From Lysobacteraceae bacterium NML91-0213 (GTDB lineage: Bacteria > Pseudomonadota > Gammaproteobacteria > Xanthomonadales > Xanthomonadaceae): a DNA stretch of 64,000 nucleotides. Positions within the stretch are counted from its first letter, which is position 1. The number at the start of each line of letters is the position of its first letter. Below are positions 12,830 through 21,372 of this stretch, piece by piece. The stretch is from contig NWQL01000002.1 in assembly GCA_002798175.1 (NCBI GenBank), positions 490,733-554,732 of the forward strand. The letters run 5' to 3'. A model generated the notes under the pieces. It saw only the letters and a program-made list of their open reading frames with translations, had not been told where the DNA came from and made no database searches. A program made the position numbers and the translations under genes.

Positions 12830-14020
12830 TTACTGGCCGATACGCCAGGCGCTCAGGTCGCCGTCGATGTTCTGCACGACGAGGATCCCGTCGGCCACCA
12901 CCGGGGTGCCTCGCAGGGCATCCCGACCGGCACGGGCCCGGGCGGCGAACTGCCCGCTGTCGAGCTGCAGCCAGTGCAGGTAGCCGTCGTAGTCGCCGAC
13001 CACGACATGGTTGTCATGGACCACGGCCGAGGTGAGGTCGCGGCGGGCGAGCCCGTCCTGCTGCCACATCGCCGATCCGCTGCGCTTGTCCAGGCCCCAG
13101 ACCGTGCCCGCCGGGTCGGAGACTGTCAGCAGGTTGGGCGCCAGGCCGAGGCGGCCGGAGCCACCACGATCGCTTACCCACAGCGGACGGCCGGTCGGGC
13201 CGTCGATGGCCATGGTGGTGCGCTTGTAGCTGGTGGCGAACACCGCGGTGCCATCCAGGACCGGCGTGCCATCGATGTCGGCCATGCGCTCGAGTTCGGT
13301 CCGGCCATCCGGCGGACCGACCAGCTGTTCCCACAGCACCCGGCCGTCGGCAAGGCTCAGCGCGACCATCGTGCCATCGTCATTGCCGACGAACACCACG
13401 CCGGGGCCCAGCAACGCGGAACCATGGCCGCGCACGGTCAGCGTGGGCAGCTCGCGCACCCAGAACCAGCGCCGCGCGCCGGTGGCGACGTCGAATGCGG
13501 TGACCCGGCCGTCGTTGGAGCGCACGATCACCGTGCCCTGCCCGATCACAGGCGCCGCCAGCACCTCGTTGCCGACCTTGGCCTGCCAGCGCTCGGTGCC
13601 GGTGGCCGCGTCCAGCGCAACCACTTCGCCGTCCAGCCCGCCGACCACGACCAGGCCTTCGCCATGGCCCGGGCCACCGGACAGCCGGAGGTCGGAGGCG
13701 TAGTGCCAGGCCTGCGCACCGCTCTGGAGGTCGAACGCACGCACGCCACCCCGCACGGCAGCGGCATACACACGGCCATCGCCGACCGCCGGGGCCTGAC
13801 GGACGCCGATGGCGCCCTCGCCCTTGCCCGCGTTCGCGGTCCAGATCCGCGTCGGCGTCGCGGTGGCGGTGAACTCGACCAGCGGCGCCGGTTCGGTGGT
13901 GTTGGGCTTGTCGTCGTCGCTGCTGAACCAGCCGCGGATGGTGCCGCAACCGCTCAGCGCAAGCGCGCCCAGGATGAGGATGGCGCCACGCAACGCGGCA
14001 GAACGCTTGGCAGACTTCAT
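12830..14020 (-). CDS. bamB: Outer-membrane protein assembly factor BamB (lipoprotein)
   Basis: A subunit of the BAM machine that folds beta-barrel proteins into the outer membrane, anchored by lipid on its periplasmic face. 396 residues: a lipoprotein signal with lipobox LSGC (Cys25), an acidic linker, then repeated PQQ-like beta-propeller blades (for example [20 protein letters not shown] and [18 protein letters not shown]). The ATG at 14018-14020 overlaps the yfgM stop by one base (TGATG), showing translational coupling; a TTG codon directly before it is unlikely to be the start. Confidence 0.95.
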   Translation of the reverse strand: MKSAKRSAALRGAILILGALALSGCGTIRGWFSSDDDKPNTTEPAPLVEFTATATPTRIWTANAGKGEGAIGVRQAPAVGDGRVYAAAVRGGVRAFDLQSGAQAWHYASDLRLSGGPGHGEGLVVVGGLDGEVVALDAATGTERWQAKVGNEVLAAPVIGQGTVIVRSNDGRVTAFDVATGARRWFWVRELPTLTVRGHGSALLGPGVVFVGNDDGTMVALSLADGRVLWEQLVGPPDGRTELERMADIDGTPVLDGTAVFATSYKRTTMAIDGPTGRPLWVSDRGGSGRLGLAPNLLTVSDPAGTVWGLDKRSGSAMWQQDGLARRDLTSAVVHDNHVVVGDYDGYLHWLQLDSGQFAARARAGRDALRGTPVVADGILVVQNIDGDLSAWRIGQ

Positions 14021-14649
14021 CAAGAGGCCTCGTCGGGGGTCGGTTCGCCGCCCGCGGCAGCGAGCTTGATTTCGATCAGGCCGCGGCCGGGAGAGGCGAC
14101 GTCGGTCTGTGCGAGCGCGCGGGAGTACGCCGCGCGGGCCTCGGCGTCCTGGTCGAGCGCGGCATGGGCATCGCCGAGCGTCTCCAGACCGCTGGCATCG
14201 CCTGCATCGCGAAGCAGGGCCACGGCTTCTTCGGCACGCCCGGCATCGATCAGCAGCTGGCCAAGGCGCTGGCGGCGGATCGGTTCGAGCGCCGGGTCAT
14301 TCGCCGCCGTGCCCTGCAGCGTCTGGATGGCGGCGTCGTGCTGGTCGGCCTGGACCTGTGCGCGTGCCAGGTCCAGCGCGGCGAGTACGCCGTAGCTGCC
14401 GCCCTGCAATGCCTCGACCTGGCGCTGTGCATCGGCGAGATCGCCACTGGCGAGGTCGGCGACCAGACGCTGGTAGGTCATGCCGGCCTCCACGCGCTGG
14501 GCGTGCTGGTTGCCCTGCCACCAGCGCCAGCCGCCCACGAGGGCAAATGCCACCACGATGCCTGCGAGGATGCCGAAGCCGTTTTCGCGCAGCCAGGTAC
14601 GGACGCGCTCACCCTGTTCGTGTTCGTCCGGAAGATCGTCGATCGCCAT
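14020..14649 (-). CDS. yfgM: YfgM-like membrane-anchored TPR protein
   Basis: 209 residues with a short cytoplasmic N-terminus (IDDLPDEHEQGERVRTWLRE), one membrane helix (about 28-45, FGILAGIVVAFALVGGWRWW) and a periplasmic TPR-like region. In E. coli, YfgM associates with the SecYEG translocon and the chaperone PpiD. Its place directly before bamB is conserved. Unlike E. coli, hisS and ispG are not present between this gene and rodZ; the two are separated by only 96 bases. Confidence 0.85.
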   Translation of the reverse strand: MAIDDLPDEHEQGERVRTWLRENGFGILAGIVVAFALVGGWRWWQGNQHAQRVEAGMTYQRLVADLASGDLADAQRQVEALQGGSYGVLAALDLARAQVQADQHDAAIQTLQGTAANDPALEPIRRQRLGQLLIDAGRAEEAVALLRDAGDASGLETLGDAHAALDQDAEARAAYSRALAQTDVASPGRGLIEIKLAAAGGEPTPDEAS

Positions 14650-14745
14650 GCTGTCTCTCGCCGCACGCGGGGCGCGCGACCTGTTGTTCTTCTATGGGGC
14701 CCGCATGCACGCGGGCCGGTGGGATACGCCCGGCGGGCGTGCGGA

Positions 14746-15573
14746 TCACTCGGTGACCGGCGCGAGCGAGCCGTCGGAGGATACCTTAAAGCGGGCAACG
14801 TTCGCCCGCTTGAATCCGTCGAGATCCTGGATCTCGCCGTTGCGGCGCACCTCGACGCCACCTGCATTGCCGAGCACGACGCGCCCGACCTGGCCCGGCT
14901 CGTACGTGCGGGAATCCCCGGCGCGCAGCAGTGCCTGCTCGATCTCGCGACCGTCCGGGCCGATCACCTGCATCCAGCTGTCGCCGCGGAATTCCAGCGA
15001 GAGCGACCGGGGCGAGGCCGGCGCTGCCGGCACCGCCCGCTGCACCGGCGGTGCCATCGACGCCACCAGCGGGCGCTGTGGCGTGCGCACGCGCGATGCC
15101 GGCGACGGCGCATCGTTCCCGTTGCCCATGCTCGACGGGTCGACGTCCAGCGCGATGACCGGCTGGCCACCGCCGTCCACGTGCTGGCGGGTCACCATCC
15201 ACACCGGCACCGCGATGGCCGCGGTGATCACCACGTAGACCAGCTTGCGCGCGGCCTGCTCCGCATAGCGCTGCAGCGGCGACGTATAGGTACGGGGCTG
15301 CAGCCGCGAAGGCTCCATCGGCTGCTGCGCCTCTGGCGGCAGCAGGCTGTCGGACGGCACGCCAAGCACGCGCGCGTAACTGCGGATCTGTCCCCGGATG
15401 AACACAGGCGCCCCCAGCCTGCTCCAGTCGGAGGATTCGAGCGACTCCACCACCCGTGCGGGTACACGCATCCTTGACGCGACCTCGGCCACGCTCAGGC
15501 CGGCACGTTGGCGGGCGTCCCGCAGGCGGTTCCCGTGGCCATCGGAGTGGCCTGGATTCGCTGCAGATGTCAT
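14746..15573 (-). CDS. rodZ: RodZ-like helix-turn-helix membrane protein (cell shape)
   Basis: 275 residues: an N-terminal cytoplasmic HTH of the Xre type (RLRDARQRAGLSVAEVASRM, through residue 80), a membrane helix (about 112-128, LVYVVITAAIAVPVWMV), a Pro/Ala-rich linker and a C-terminal beta domain (SLSLEFRGDSWMQVIGPDG, DUF4115). RodZ links MreB to the wall elongation machine. The first four bases overlap the pilW stop (ATGA), so translation is coupled. Confidence 0.88.
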   Translation of the reverse strand: MTSAANPGHSDGHGNRLRDARQRAGLSVAEVASRMRVPARVVESLESSDWSRLGAPVFIRGQIRSYARVLGVPSDSLLPPEAQQPMEPSRLQPRTYTSPLQRYAEQAARKLVYVVITAAIAVPVWMVTRQHVDGGGQPVIALDVDPSSMGNGNDAPSPASRVRTPQRPLVASMAPPVQRAVPAAPASPRSLSLEFRGDSWMQVIGPDGREIEQALLRAGDSRTYEPGQVGRVVLGNAGGVEVRRNGEIQDLDGFKRANVARFKVSSDGSLAPVTE

Positions 15574-16400
15574 AGCTGACTGCTTTCCCCGGATGATTCG
15601 GACAGCGCGCGCGGAAATTCCGTTTCCAGGCGCTGACGATAGCGTTCGGCGGCGGCCATGTCGCCGAGGCTTGTTTCAATCTGTGACGCAAGTAGAAGCG
15701 CACCGGGTGTCGGAGGCGCTGCCGCGAGGCGGCGCTCGGAAAACGCCCGTGCTTCGAGAAAACGGCCACTACGGTACTGGTATTCGGCCATCGCTGACAA
15801 TGCCACGGCGTTGGCCGGATCAAGCTCCAGGGCGACCCGGAGGTCGCGCTCCACCCGTCCCGGTTGTCCGCCCGCCTCGGCACAGGCGCCGGAGTTGGCC
15901 AGCGCATCGGCGACCCGGCCATAGCGCGGGTCGGCGATGGCCCGGTCGAAGTACGTCATGGCCTCGGCAGCACGCGCGTTTCCGCACAGCCACGCGCCGT
16001 AGTTGTTGAGCACCAGGCCGTTGTCCGGGGCTGCGCCGGCAGCACGGCGGTAGTACTCGCCCGCCTCCTCCGCGCGCCCCCTGCGCGATGCGACCAGGGC
16101 AAGGAGGGTCAGGGCGTCCGAGGATTTCGCATCCACCCGCAGGGCGTCACGCGCATGGGCCGCGGCGGCATCCAGTTCGCCGGCAACCAGCGCGCGGTCG
16201 GCGCGGCTGACGAGGGCGGCGGCCTCGCTACGGCGCCGGTCCTCGGCCGTGGTGCGAAAGCTGTAATCGGGCGCCACCTGGTGGGTTTTCCCCCGGCTCG
16301 CGTCCGCCTTGACGAAGGTCAGGCGTGAGCAACCGGTCGCGAGGAACGCGACCGCGGCCGCGAGGATGAGCAGGCGGACGGCTGCCTCAGGCGGCCGCAT
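15570..16400 (-). CDS. pilW: Type IV pilus biogenesis lipoprotein PilW/PilF (TPR)
   Basis: About 276 residues: a lipoprotein signal with lipobox LATGC (Cys24) and then several TPR repeats (for example [48 protein letters not shown] shown in part here by their positions 95-160). In Pseudomonas, PilF pilots the secretin PilQ to the outer membrane. ATGs at 16400 and 16406 are both in frame and overlap the 3' end of rlmN by 14-20 bases. The order rlmN-pilW-rodZ is conserved in gammaproteobacteria. Confidence 0.88.
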   Translation of the reverse strand: MRPPEAAVRLLILAAAVAFLATGCSRLTFVKADASRGKTHQVAPDYSFRTTAEDRRRSEAAALVSRADRALVAGELDAAAAHARDALRVDAKSSDALTLLALVASRRGRAEEAGEYYRRAAGAAPDNGLVLNNYGAWLCGNARAAEAMTYFDRAIADPRYGRVADALANSGACAEAGGQPGRVERDLRVALELDPANAVALSAMAEYQYRSGRFLEARAFSERRLAAAPPTPGALLLASQIETSLGDMAAAERYRQRLETEFPRALSESSGESSQL

Positions 16401-17538
16401 CGGCATTTCCCTGCGCCTGCAACTGCTTCCTGAACTCCGTCTGGCGCCGGGTGCGGTCGGCGACCTGCCCCTTGAGCTGGCCGCAGGCGGCATCGATGTC
16501 GTCGCCGCGGGTGCGGCGCAACGGCGCGATCATGCCGGCGTTGTTGAGCTGCTTCTGGAATGCGCGGATCACCTCGTCGTCCGGGCGTGCATAACGCGTA
16601 CCCGGGAACGGGTTGAACGGGATCAGGTTGATCTTCGCCGCATCCTTCATCTGCACCGCGCGATCGAACGCGCGCAGCAGTGCAACCAGCTCGCGCGCAT
16701 GCTCGGGCTGGTCGTTGACGCCCTTCATCAGGGTGTATTCGAAGGTCACCGACTCGCCCTTCTTGCGCAGCGCATAGCGCACGCACGCGTCCATCAGTTC
16801 GGCGATCGGGTACTTCCTGTTGAGCGGCACCAGCTGCGTGCGCAGCTCGTCGTTCGGTGCATGCAGCGAGACTGCCAGCGAGACGTCACTGACCTCGCCG
16901 AGCCGGTCGATCATGGGTACCAGGCCCGCGGTGGAAAGCGTCACCCGCTTGTTGGCCAGGCCATAGCCCAGGTCGTCGCGCATCACGCTCATCGCGCGCA
17001 CGACGTTGTCGAAATTCATCAGCGGCTCGCCCATGCCCATCATCACGACATTGGTGAGCTTGCGCTGTTTGTGGGGCACGTTGCCGAGGTGACGCGCCGC
17101 GATCCACACCTGGCCGATGATCTCCGCCGCCGACAGGTTGCGGTTGAAGCCCTGGGTGGCGGTGGAGCAGAACTGGCAGTTCAGCGCGCAACCGACCTGC
17201 GAGGACACGCACAACGTGCCGCGCCCCTTGTCGGGGATGAACACCGTCTCGATGGCATTGCTGCCATCCATGCCGACCAGCCATTTGTGCGTGCCGTCCA
17301 CCGACGGCTTGTCGAACTGGATTGCGGGCACGCGGATCTCGGAATGCGCCTCGAGCTTGGTGCGCAGCGCCTTGCCCAGGTCGGTCATCTCCGCGAACGT
17401 GGTCACGTGGCGGTGGTGGATCCACTTCATGACCTGGTGCGCACGGAAGCGCTTCTCGCCGAGGGTCTCGACGAAGAAGAGCTCGAGCCCTTCGCGATCA
17501 AGCTCGAGGAGGTTCTGCCTGGTGGCGGAGTCGGTCAC
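16387..17538 (-). CDS. rlmN: Dual-specificity 23S rRNA / tRNA adenine-C2 methyltransferase RlmN
   Basis: A radical-SAM enzyme that methylates A2503 of 23S rRNA and A37 of some tRNAs. With the GTG start at 17538 it has 383 residues. The iron-sulfur motif CX3CX2C is at Cys117, 121 and 124 ([16 protein letters not shown]), followed by [14 protein letters not shown] and SLHAPND, with the methyl-carrying Cys near the end ([12 protein letters not shown]). An upstream ATG at 17595 is in frame but its 19 extra residues do not resemble the family. It is read after ndk in the same direction. Confidence 0.95.
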   Translation of the reverse strand: MTDSATRQNLLELDREGLELFFVETLGEKRFRAHQVMKWIHHRHVTTFAEMTDLGKALRTKLEAHSEIRVPAIQFDKPSVDGTHKWLVGMDGSNAIETVFIPDKGRGTLCVSSQVGCALNCQFCSTATQGFNRNLSAAEIIGQVWIAARHLGNVPHKQRKLTNVVMMGMGEPLMNFDNVVRAMSVMRDDLGYGLANKRVTLSTAGLVPMIDRLGEVSDVSLAVSLHAPNDELRTQLVPLNRKYPIAELMDACVRYALRKKGESVTFEYTLMKGVNDQPEHARELVALLRAFDRAVQMKDAAKINLIPFNPFPGTRYARPDDEVIRAFQKQLNNAGMIAPLRRTRGDDIDAACGQLKGQVADRTRRQTEFRKQLQAQGNADAAA

Positions 17539-17610
17539 TGGATTCCAGATTCGAGGCGTGGGTGCTGCCGCGGATCGCGCCCTCGGGGGGCGCAACCCGC
17601 GGCAGGCGAC

Positions 17611-18036
17611 TCAGCGTGCGTGGACGTCGGTCGATGCGAAGAAGTACGCGATCTCGGCCGCTGCAGTATCCGCTGCGTCCGAGCCGTGCACGGCGTTGGC
17701 GTCGATCGAATCGGCGAAGTCGGCACGGATCGTCCCGGCCGCGGCTTCCTTCGGGTTGGTGGCGCCCATCAGCTCGCGGTTCTTCGCGATCGCGCCTTCG
17801 CCTTCGAGCACCTGGATCATCACCGGGCCGGAGATCATGAACTCCACCAGCGCGTTGAAGAACGGACGCTCGCGGTGCACGGCATAGAAGCCTTCGGCTT
17901 CCTTGCGCGACAGCTGGGTCATGCGTGCGGCAATGACCTTCAGGCCGGCCTTCTCGAAACGGCTGTAGATCTCGCCGATGACGTTCTTGGCGACGGCATC
18001 GGGCTTGATGATGGACAGGGTGCGCTCAAGCGCCAT
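17611..18036 (-). CDS. ndk: Nucleoside diphosphate kinase
   Basis: Transfers the gamma-phosphate of ATP to other NDPs through a phospho-histidine, balancing NTP pools. 141 residues, the normal length, starting [17 protein letters not shown]; the active-site His lies in NAVHGSDA. A good ribosome site (CCCGGAGATCG) precedes the ATG at 18036. It is the first gene of a long minus-strand run (rlmN, pilW, rodZ, yfgM, bamB, der) and its leader carries a terminator-like hairpin (18096-18121). Confidence 0.97.
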   Translation of the reverse strand: MALERTLSIIKPDAVAKNVIGEIYSRFEKAGLKVIAARMTQLSRKEAEGFYAVHRERPFFNALVEFMISGPVMIQVLEGEGAIAKNRELMGATNPKEAAAGTIRADFADSIDANAVHGSDAADTAAAEIAYFFASTDVHAR

Positions 18037-18095
18037 AAACGATCTCCGGGAGTGAGGGGCCGCGCGAACGGCGACCCGCGAATTCGGTTGCATGG

Positions 18096-18121
18096 AAAAA
18101 CCCGCGTCGGCGCGCGGGTTT
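18096..18121 (-). terminator. Intrinsic-terminator-like hairpin in the ndk leader
   Basis: On the minus strand AAACCCGCG and CGCGGGTTT (18113-18121 with 18098-18106) pair perfectly around a short loop, directly followed by TTTTTCC. This is a complete intrinsic terminator shape lying between the presumed ndk promoter (18142-18170) and the ndk start (18036). TCGGC just upstream can pair with GCCGA in the loop region, an alternative fold that could compete. It may be an attenuator or the end of a very short RNA. Confidence 0.6.
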
Positions 18122-18141
18122 AGCCGATCTGGCTGGGGCGG

Positions 18142-18170
18142 ATTCTAGCCCAGAACCGTGCGGTTTTGAA
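18142..18170 (-). promoter_or_regulatory. Putative promoter of ndk
   Basis: On the minus strand TTCAAA (18165-18170) and TAGAAT (18142-18147) are separated by 17 bases, a good sigma-70 spacing. Transcription would begin near 18135, some 100 bases upstream of the ndk ATG and about 15 bases before the hairpin. Confidence 0.55.
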
Positions 18171-18198
18171 GGCTTCGTGCCGGACCGGGAGCTGTCGT

Positions 18199-18228
18199 TT
18201 GACCGCCGGACAGGCTGCGACCTAGTAT
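18199..18228 (+). promoter_or_regulatory. Putative promoter of the psrA-like gene
   Basis: TTGACC (18199-18204) and TAGTAT (18223-18228) are spaced by 18 bases on the plus strand, about 30 bases upstream of the regulator's ATG. An operator-like palindrome begins two bases after the -10 box and would cover the transcription start. Confidence 0.6.
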
Positions 18229-18229
18229 C

Positions 18230-18243
18230 CAAACAAGCGTTTG
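18230..18243. promoter_or_regulatory. PsrA-type operator (CAAAC-N4-GTTTG)
   Basis: CAAACAAGCGTTTG is an inverted repeat with five-base arms and a four-base spacer. This matches the pattern described for Pseudomonas PsrA, (G/C)AAAC-N2-4-GTTT(G/C). It overlaps the expected transcription start of the regulator gene, so self-repression, relieved by long-chain fatty acids, is likely. Confidence 0.6.
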
Positions 18244-18256
18244 ATCATGTGAGCCG

Positions 18257-18871
18257 ATGTCCACCCAGTTCTCGACCAAGGAACGCATCCTCGGAGCAGC
18301 GGAGGAACTCTTCGCCCAGCAGGGATTCGGTGCCACCTCGCTGCGCCAGGTCACCAGCCGCGCTGACGTCAATATCGCCGCGGTGAATTACCACTTCGGC
18401 AGCAAGGAGAACCTGGTCAACGAGGTGTTCCGCCGCCGCATGGACGAGATGAGTGGGCATCGTCTGTCAATGCTGGAGGAGGCCCGTCGCGGCCGTCCCG
18501 GCGAACTGGAAGCCATTCTGGCGGCATTCGTCGAGCCTGCACTGGCCCTGGCTGCCGGTCGAAACGGGGGTGGCGCGTTCATCCGGGTGATCGCGCGGGC
18601 CTATGCCGAGCAGAACGACGGCTTGCGCGGCTTCCTGTCCGAGCGATATGGACATGTGCAGCGCGAGTTCGCACGGGCGATCGCCGATTGCGTGCCCGGG
18701 CTGGCCAAGGAGCAGCTCTACTGGCGGCTGGACTTCCTCGGTGGGGCATTGACCTATGCGATGGCCGATTTCGGCCTGATACGCCGCCCGCCGGGGGTCG
18801 ACGAGGACACCCATCGACGTCGCGCGGCCGGGGAACTGATCCGCTTCGCGGCCGCCGGCTTTCGCAGCTGA
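18257..18871 (+). CDS. psrA: PsrA-like TetR-family regulator of fatty-acid oxidation
   Basis: 204 residues. The N-terminal TetR helix-turn-helix is clear (KERILGAAEELFAQQGFGAT, SLRQVTSRADVNIAAVNYHF, then GSKENLVNEVF) and follows Pseudomonas PsrA closely; the ligand-binding half ends with LYWRLDFLGGALTYAMADFG. In Pseudomonas, PsrA senses long-chain fatty acids and represses beta-oxidation genes and itself. Here a matching operator sits in front of the gene and the fadN/fadA-type genes follow on the same strand after 62 bases, so it probably controls them. The C-terminal tail is shorter than in PsrA. Assignment by similarity and context. Confidence 0.78.
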   Translation: MSTQFSTKERILGAAEELFAQQGFGATSLRQVTSRADVNIAAVNYHFGSKENLVNEVFRRRMDEMSGHRLSMLEEARRGRPGELEAILAAFVEPALALAAGRNGGGAFIRVIARAYAEQNDGLRGFLSERYGHVQREFARAIADCVPGLAKEQLYWRLDFLGGALTYAMADFGLIRRPPGVDEDTHRRRAAGELIRFAAAGFRS

Positions 18872-18933
18872 GCACACCGGCGCCGGCCCGCTTCAATGCA
18901 CCGCTATCGTTAAATATCAAGGAGTTGGGAACA

Positions 18934-21306
18934 ATGTCTGAGAAACTGCTTGTCCGCCGTGCGGCGGTGCTGGGTGCCGGCGTCATGGGGGCCCAGATCG
19001 CGGCGCACCTGACCAATGCCGGCGTCGACACGGTCCTGTTCGACCTGCCCGCCAGGGAAGGGCCTGCCGACGGAGTGGTGCTCAAGGCGATTGCCAATCT
19101 CGGCAAGCTCAGCCCTGCTCCGCTCGCCAGCAAGGCGCTGGCCGCCGCGATCACGCCGGCGAATTACGACACCGGGCTGGAACAGCTGCGCGGCTGCGAC
19201 CTGATCATCGAGGCCATCGCCGAACGGATGGACTGGAAGCAGGACCTGTACCGGAAGATCGCCCCGTTCGTGAACGACACCGCGGTGCTGGCCTCCAACA
19301 CCTCGGGCCTGGGCATCAACGCCCTGGCCGGGGTGCTGCCGGAGCAGCTGCGCCACCGCTTCTGCGGCGTGCACTTCTTCAACCCGCCGCGCTACATGCA
19401 CCTGGCCGAGCTGATTCCGGCCGATACCACCGACAAGACCGTGCTCGAGGGCCTGGAAACCTTCCTGACCACCCAGCTCGGCAAGGGCGTGGTCCATGCC
19501 AAGGACACCCCGAACTTCATCGGCAACCGCATCGGCGTGTTCTCGATCCTGTCGGTGATCCACCACACCCGCCAGTTCGGCCTGGGCTTCGACGAGGTCG
19601 ACGCCCTGACCGGGCCGCTGGTCGGCCGGCCCAAGTCGGCCACCTACCGCACCTCCGACGTGGTTGGGCTGGACACGATGGCCCACGTCATCAAGACCAT
19701 GGCCGACACCCTGCCGCAGGATCCGTGGCACCGCTACTTCCAGTCGCCCGACTGGCTGCAGGCGCTGATCGCCAAGGGCGCGCTTGGCCAGAAGGCCGGT
19801 GCCGGCATCTTCCGCAAGGTCGGCAAGGACATCATCGTCCTGGACCTGGAGAAGCAGGATTACCGCGCCGCCGACCGCAAGGCCGCCGACGAGGTGGTCG
19901 AGATCCTGAAGCTGAAGAACCCGGCGGAGAAGTTCGCCAGGCTGCGCGAGAACCAGCACCCGCAGGCGCAGTTCCTGTGGGCGGCGTTCCGCGACCTGTT
20001 CCACTACAGCGCCTACCACCTGGCCGACATCGCCAGCACCGCACGCGACGTCGACCTGGCCATCCGCTGGGGCTATGGCTGGTCGCTGGGCCCGTTCGAG
20101 ACCTGGCAGGCCGCCGGCTGGAAGCAGGTGGCGCAGTGGATCGCCGACGACATCGCCGCCGGCAAGGCCATGAGCGACGCCCCGCTGCCGGCATGGGTGC
20201 TGGACGGCCGCGAAGGCGTGCATGCCGCCGAGGGCAGCTACAGCCCGTCGGCCGATGCCCTGGTGCCGCGCTCGTCGCTGCCGGTCTACCAGCGCCAGCG
20301 CTTCCCCGATCCGCTGCTGGGCGAGAAGTTCGACGCCGGCACCACGGTCTACGAGAACGACGGCGTGCGCATGTGGCACGACGGCGACGGCATCGCCGTG
20401 GTCTCGTTCAAGACCAAGATGAACACCGTCTCGGACCACGTGCTCAACGGCCTGCAGGAGGCGATCTCCATCGCCGAGCGCGACTTCCAGGGCCTGGTGA
20501 TCTGGCAGCAGAAGGAGCCCTTCTCCGCCGGCGCCGACCTGGCTGGCGCGCTGGGCCTGCTGCAGGCCGGCAAGGTCGACCAGTTCGAGGAGATGGTCGC
20601 CAACTTCCAGCGCACCAGCCAGCGCATCAAGTACGCGCTGGTCCCGGTGGTCGCGGCCGTGCGCGGCCTGGCCCTGGGCGGCGGCTGCGAGTTCCAGATG
20701 CACAGCGCCCGCACCGTGGCCCACCTGGAGAGCTACATCGGCCTGGTCGAGGCCGGCGTGGGCCTGCTGCCGGCCGGCGGCGGCCTGAAGGAACTGGCGG
20801 TGCGCGCCTCGCGCGCGGCCGGCCCGGGCGGCGACGTGTTCGCGGAGCTGAAGAAGACCTTCGAGACCGTGGCCATGGCCAAGGTGTCGACCTCGGCCGT
20901 CGAGGCCAAGGAGCTGGGCCTGCTGCGCCCGACCGACCGGATCGTGTTCAACGCCTACGAGCTGCTGCACGTGGCCAAGGCCGAGGCCCGCAACCTGGCC
21001 GAGGGTGGCTACCGCCCGCCGCTGCCGGAGCGCCGCATCCAGGTTGCCGGCGACGTCGGCATCGCCACGTTCCGCATGCTGCTGGTCAACATGCTCGAGG
21101 GCCGCTTCATCAGCCCGTACGACGACGAGATCGCGACCCGCATCGCGACCGTGGTCAGCGGCGGCGAGGTGGACCGCGGCTCGCTGGTCGACGAGGAGTG
21201 GCTGCTCAGGCTCGAACGCAGGCACTTCGTCGAGCTGGCGCAGCAGGAGAAGACCCAGGCGCGCATCGGCCACATGCTCAAGACGGGCAAGCCGCTGAGG
21301 AACTGA
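18934..21306 (+). CDS. fadN: 3-hydroxyacyl-CoA dehydrogenase / enoyl-CoA hydratase (FadN type)
   Basis: 790 residues. The NAD-binding 3-hydroxyacyl-CoA dehydrogenase part comes first (AAVLGAGVMGAQIAAHL, residues 11-27; later VHFFNPPRYMHLAELI and KDTPNFIGNRIGVF), and the crotonase-like enoyl-CoA hydratase part last (PFSAGADLAGAL, RGLALGGGCEFQMHS, GLVEAGVGLLPAGGG). This order and length match Bacillus FadN rather than E. coli FadB, in which the hydratase comes first. It carries out the hydration and dehydrogenation steps of beta-oxidation. AAGGAG precedes the ATG. The gene lies between the regulator and its thiolase partner. Confidence 0.92.
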   Translation: MSEKLLVRRAAVLGAGVMGAQIAAHLTNAGVDTVLFDLPAREGPADGVVLKAIANLGKLSPAPLASKALAAAITPANYDTGLEQLRGCDLIIEAIAERMDWKQDLYRKIAPFVNDTAVLASNTSGLGINALAGVLPEQLRHRFCGVHFFNPPRYMHLAELIPADTTDKTVLEGLETFLTTQLGKGVVHAKDTPNFIGNRIGVFSILSVIHHTRQFGLGFDEVDALTGPLVGRPKSATYRTSDVVGLDTMAHVIKTMADTLPQDPWHRYFQSPDWLQALIAKGALGQKAGAGIFRKVGKDIIVLDLEKQDYRAADRKAADEVVEILKLKNPAEKFARLRENQHPQAQFLWAAFRDLFHYSAYHLADIASTARDVDLAIRWGYGWSLGPFETWQAAGWKQVAQWIADDIAAGKAMSDAPLPAWVLDGREGVHAAEGSYSPSADALVPRSSLPVYQRQRFPDPLLGEKFDAGTTVYENDGVRMWHDGDGIAVVSFKTKMNTVSDHVLNGLQEAISIAERDFQGLVIWQQKEPFSAGADLAGALGLLQAGKVDQFEEMVANFQRTSQRIKYALVPVVAAVRGLALGGGCEFQMHSARTVAHLESYIGLVEAGVGLLPAGGGLKELAVRASRAAGPGGDVFAELKKTFETVAMAKVSTSAVEAKELGLLRPTDRIVFNAYELLHVAKAEARNLAEGGYRPPLPERRIQVAGDVGIATFRMLLVNMLEGRFISPYDDEIATRIATVVSGGEVDRGSLVDEEWLLRLERRHFVELAQQEKTQARIGHMLKTGKPLRN

Positions 21307-21372
21307 TCCGGCCCGGGGCCGACGTGCCCCGCCCCGCCGATCCGTTCCCGTCACCAGATTCCGGAGAATTCC

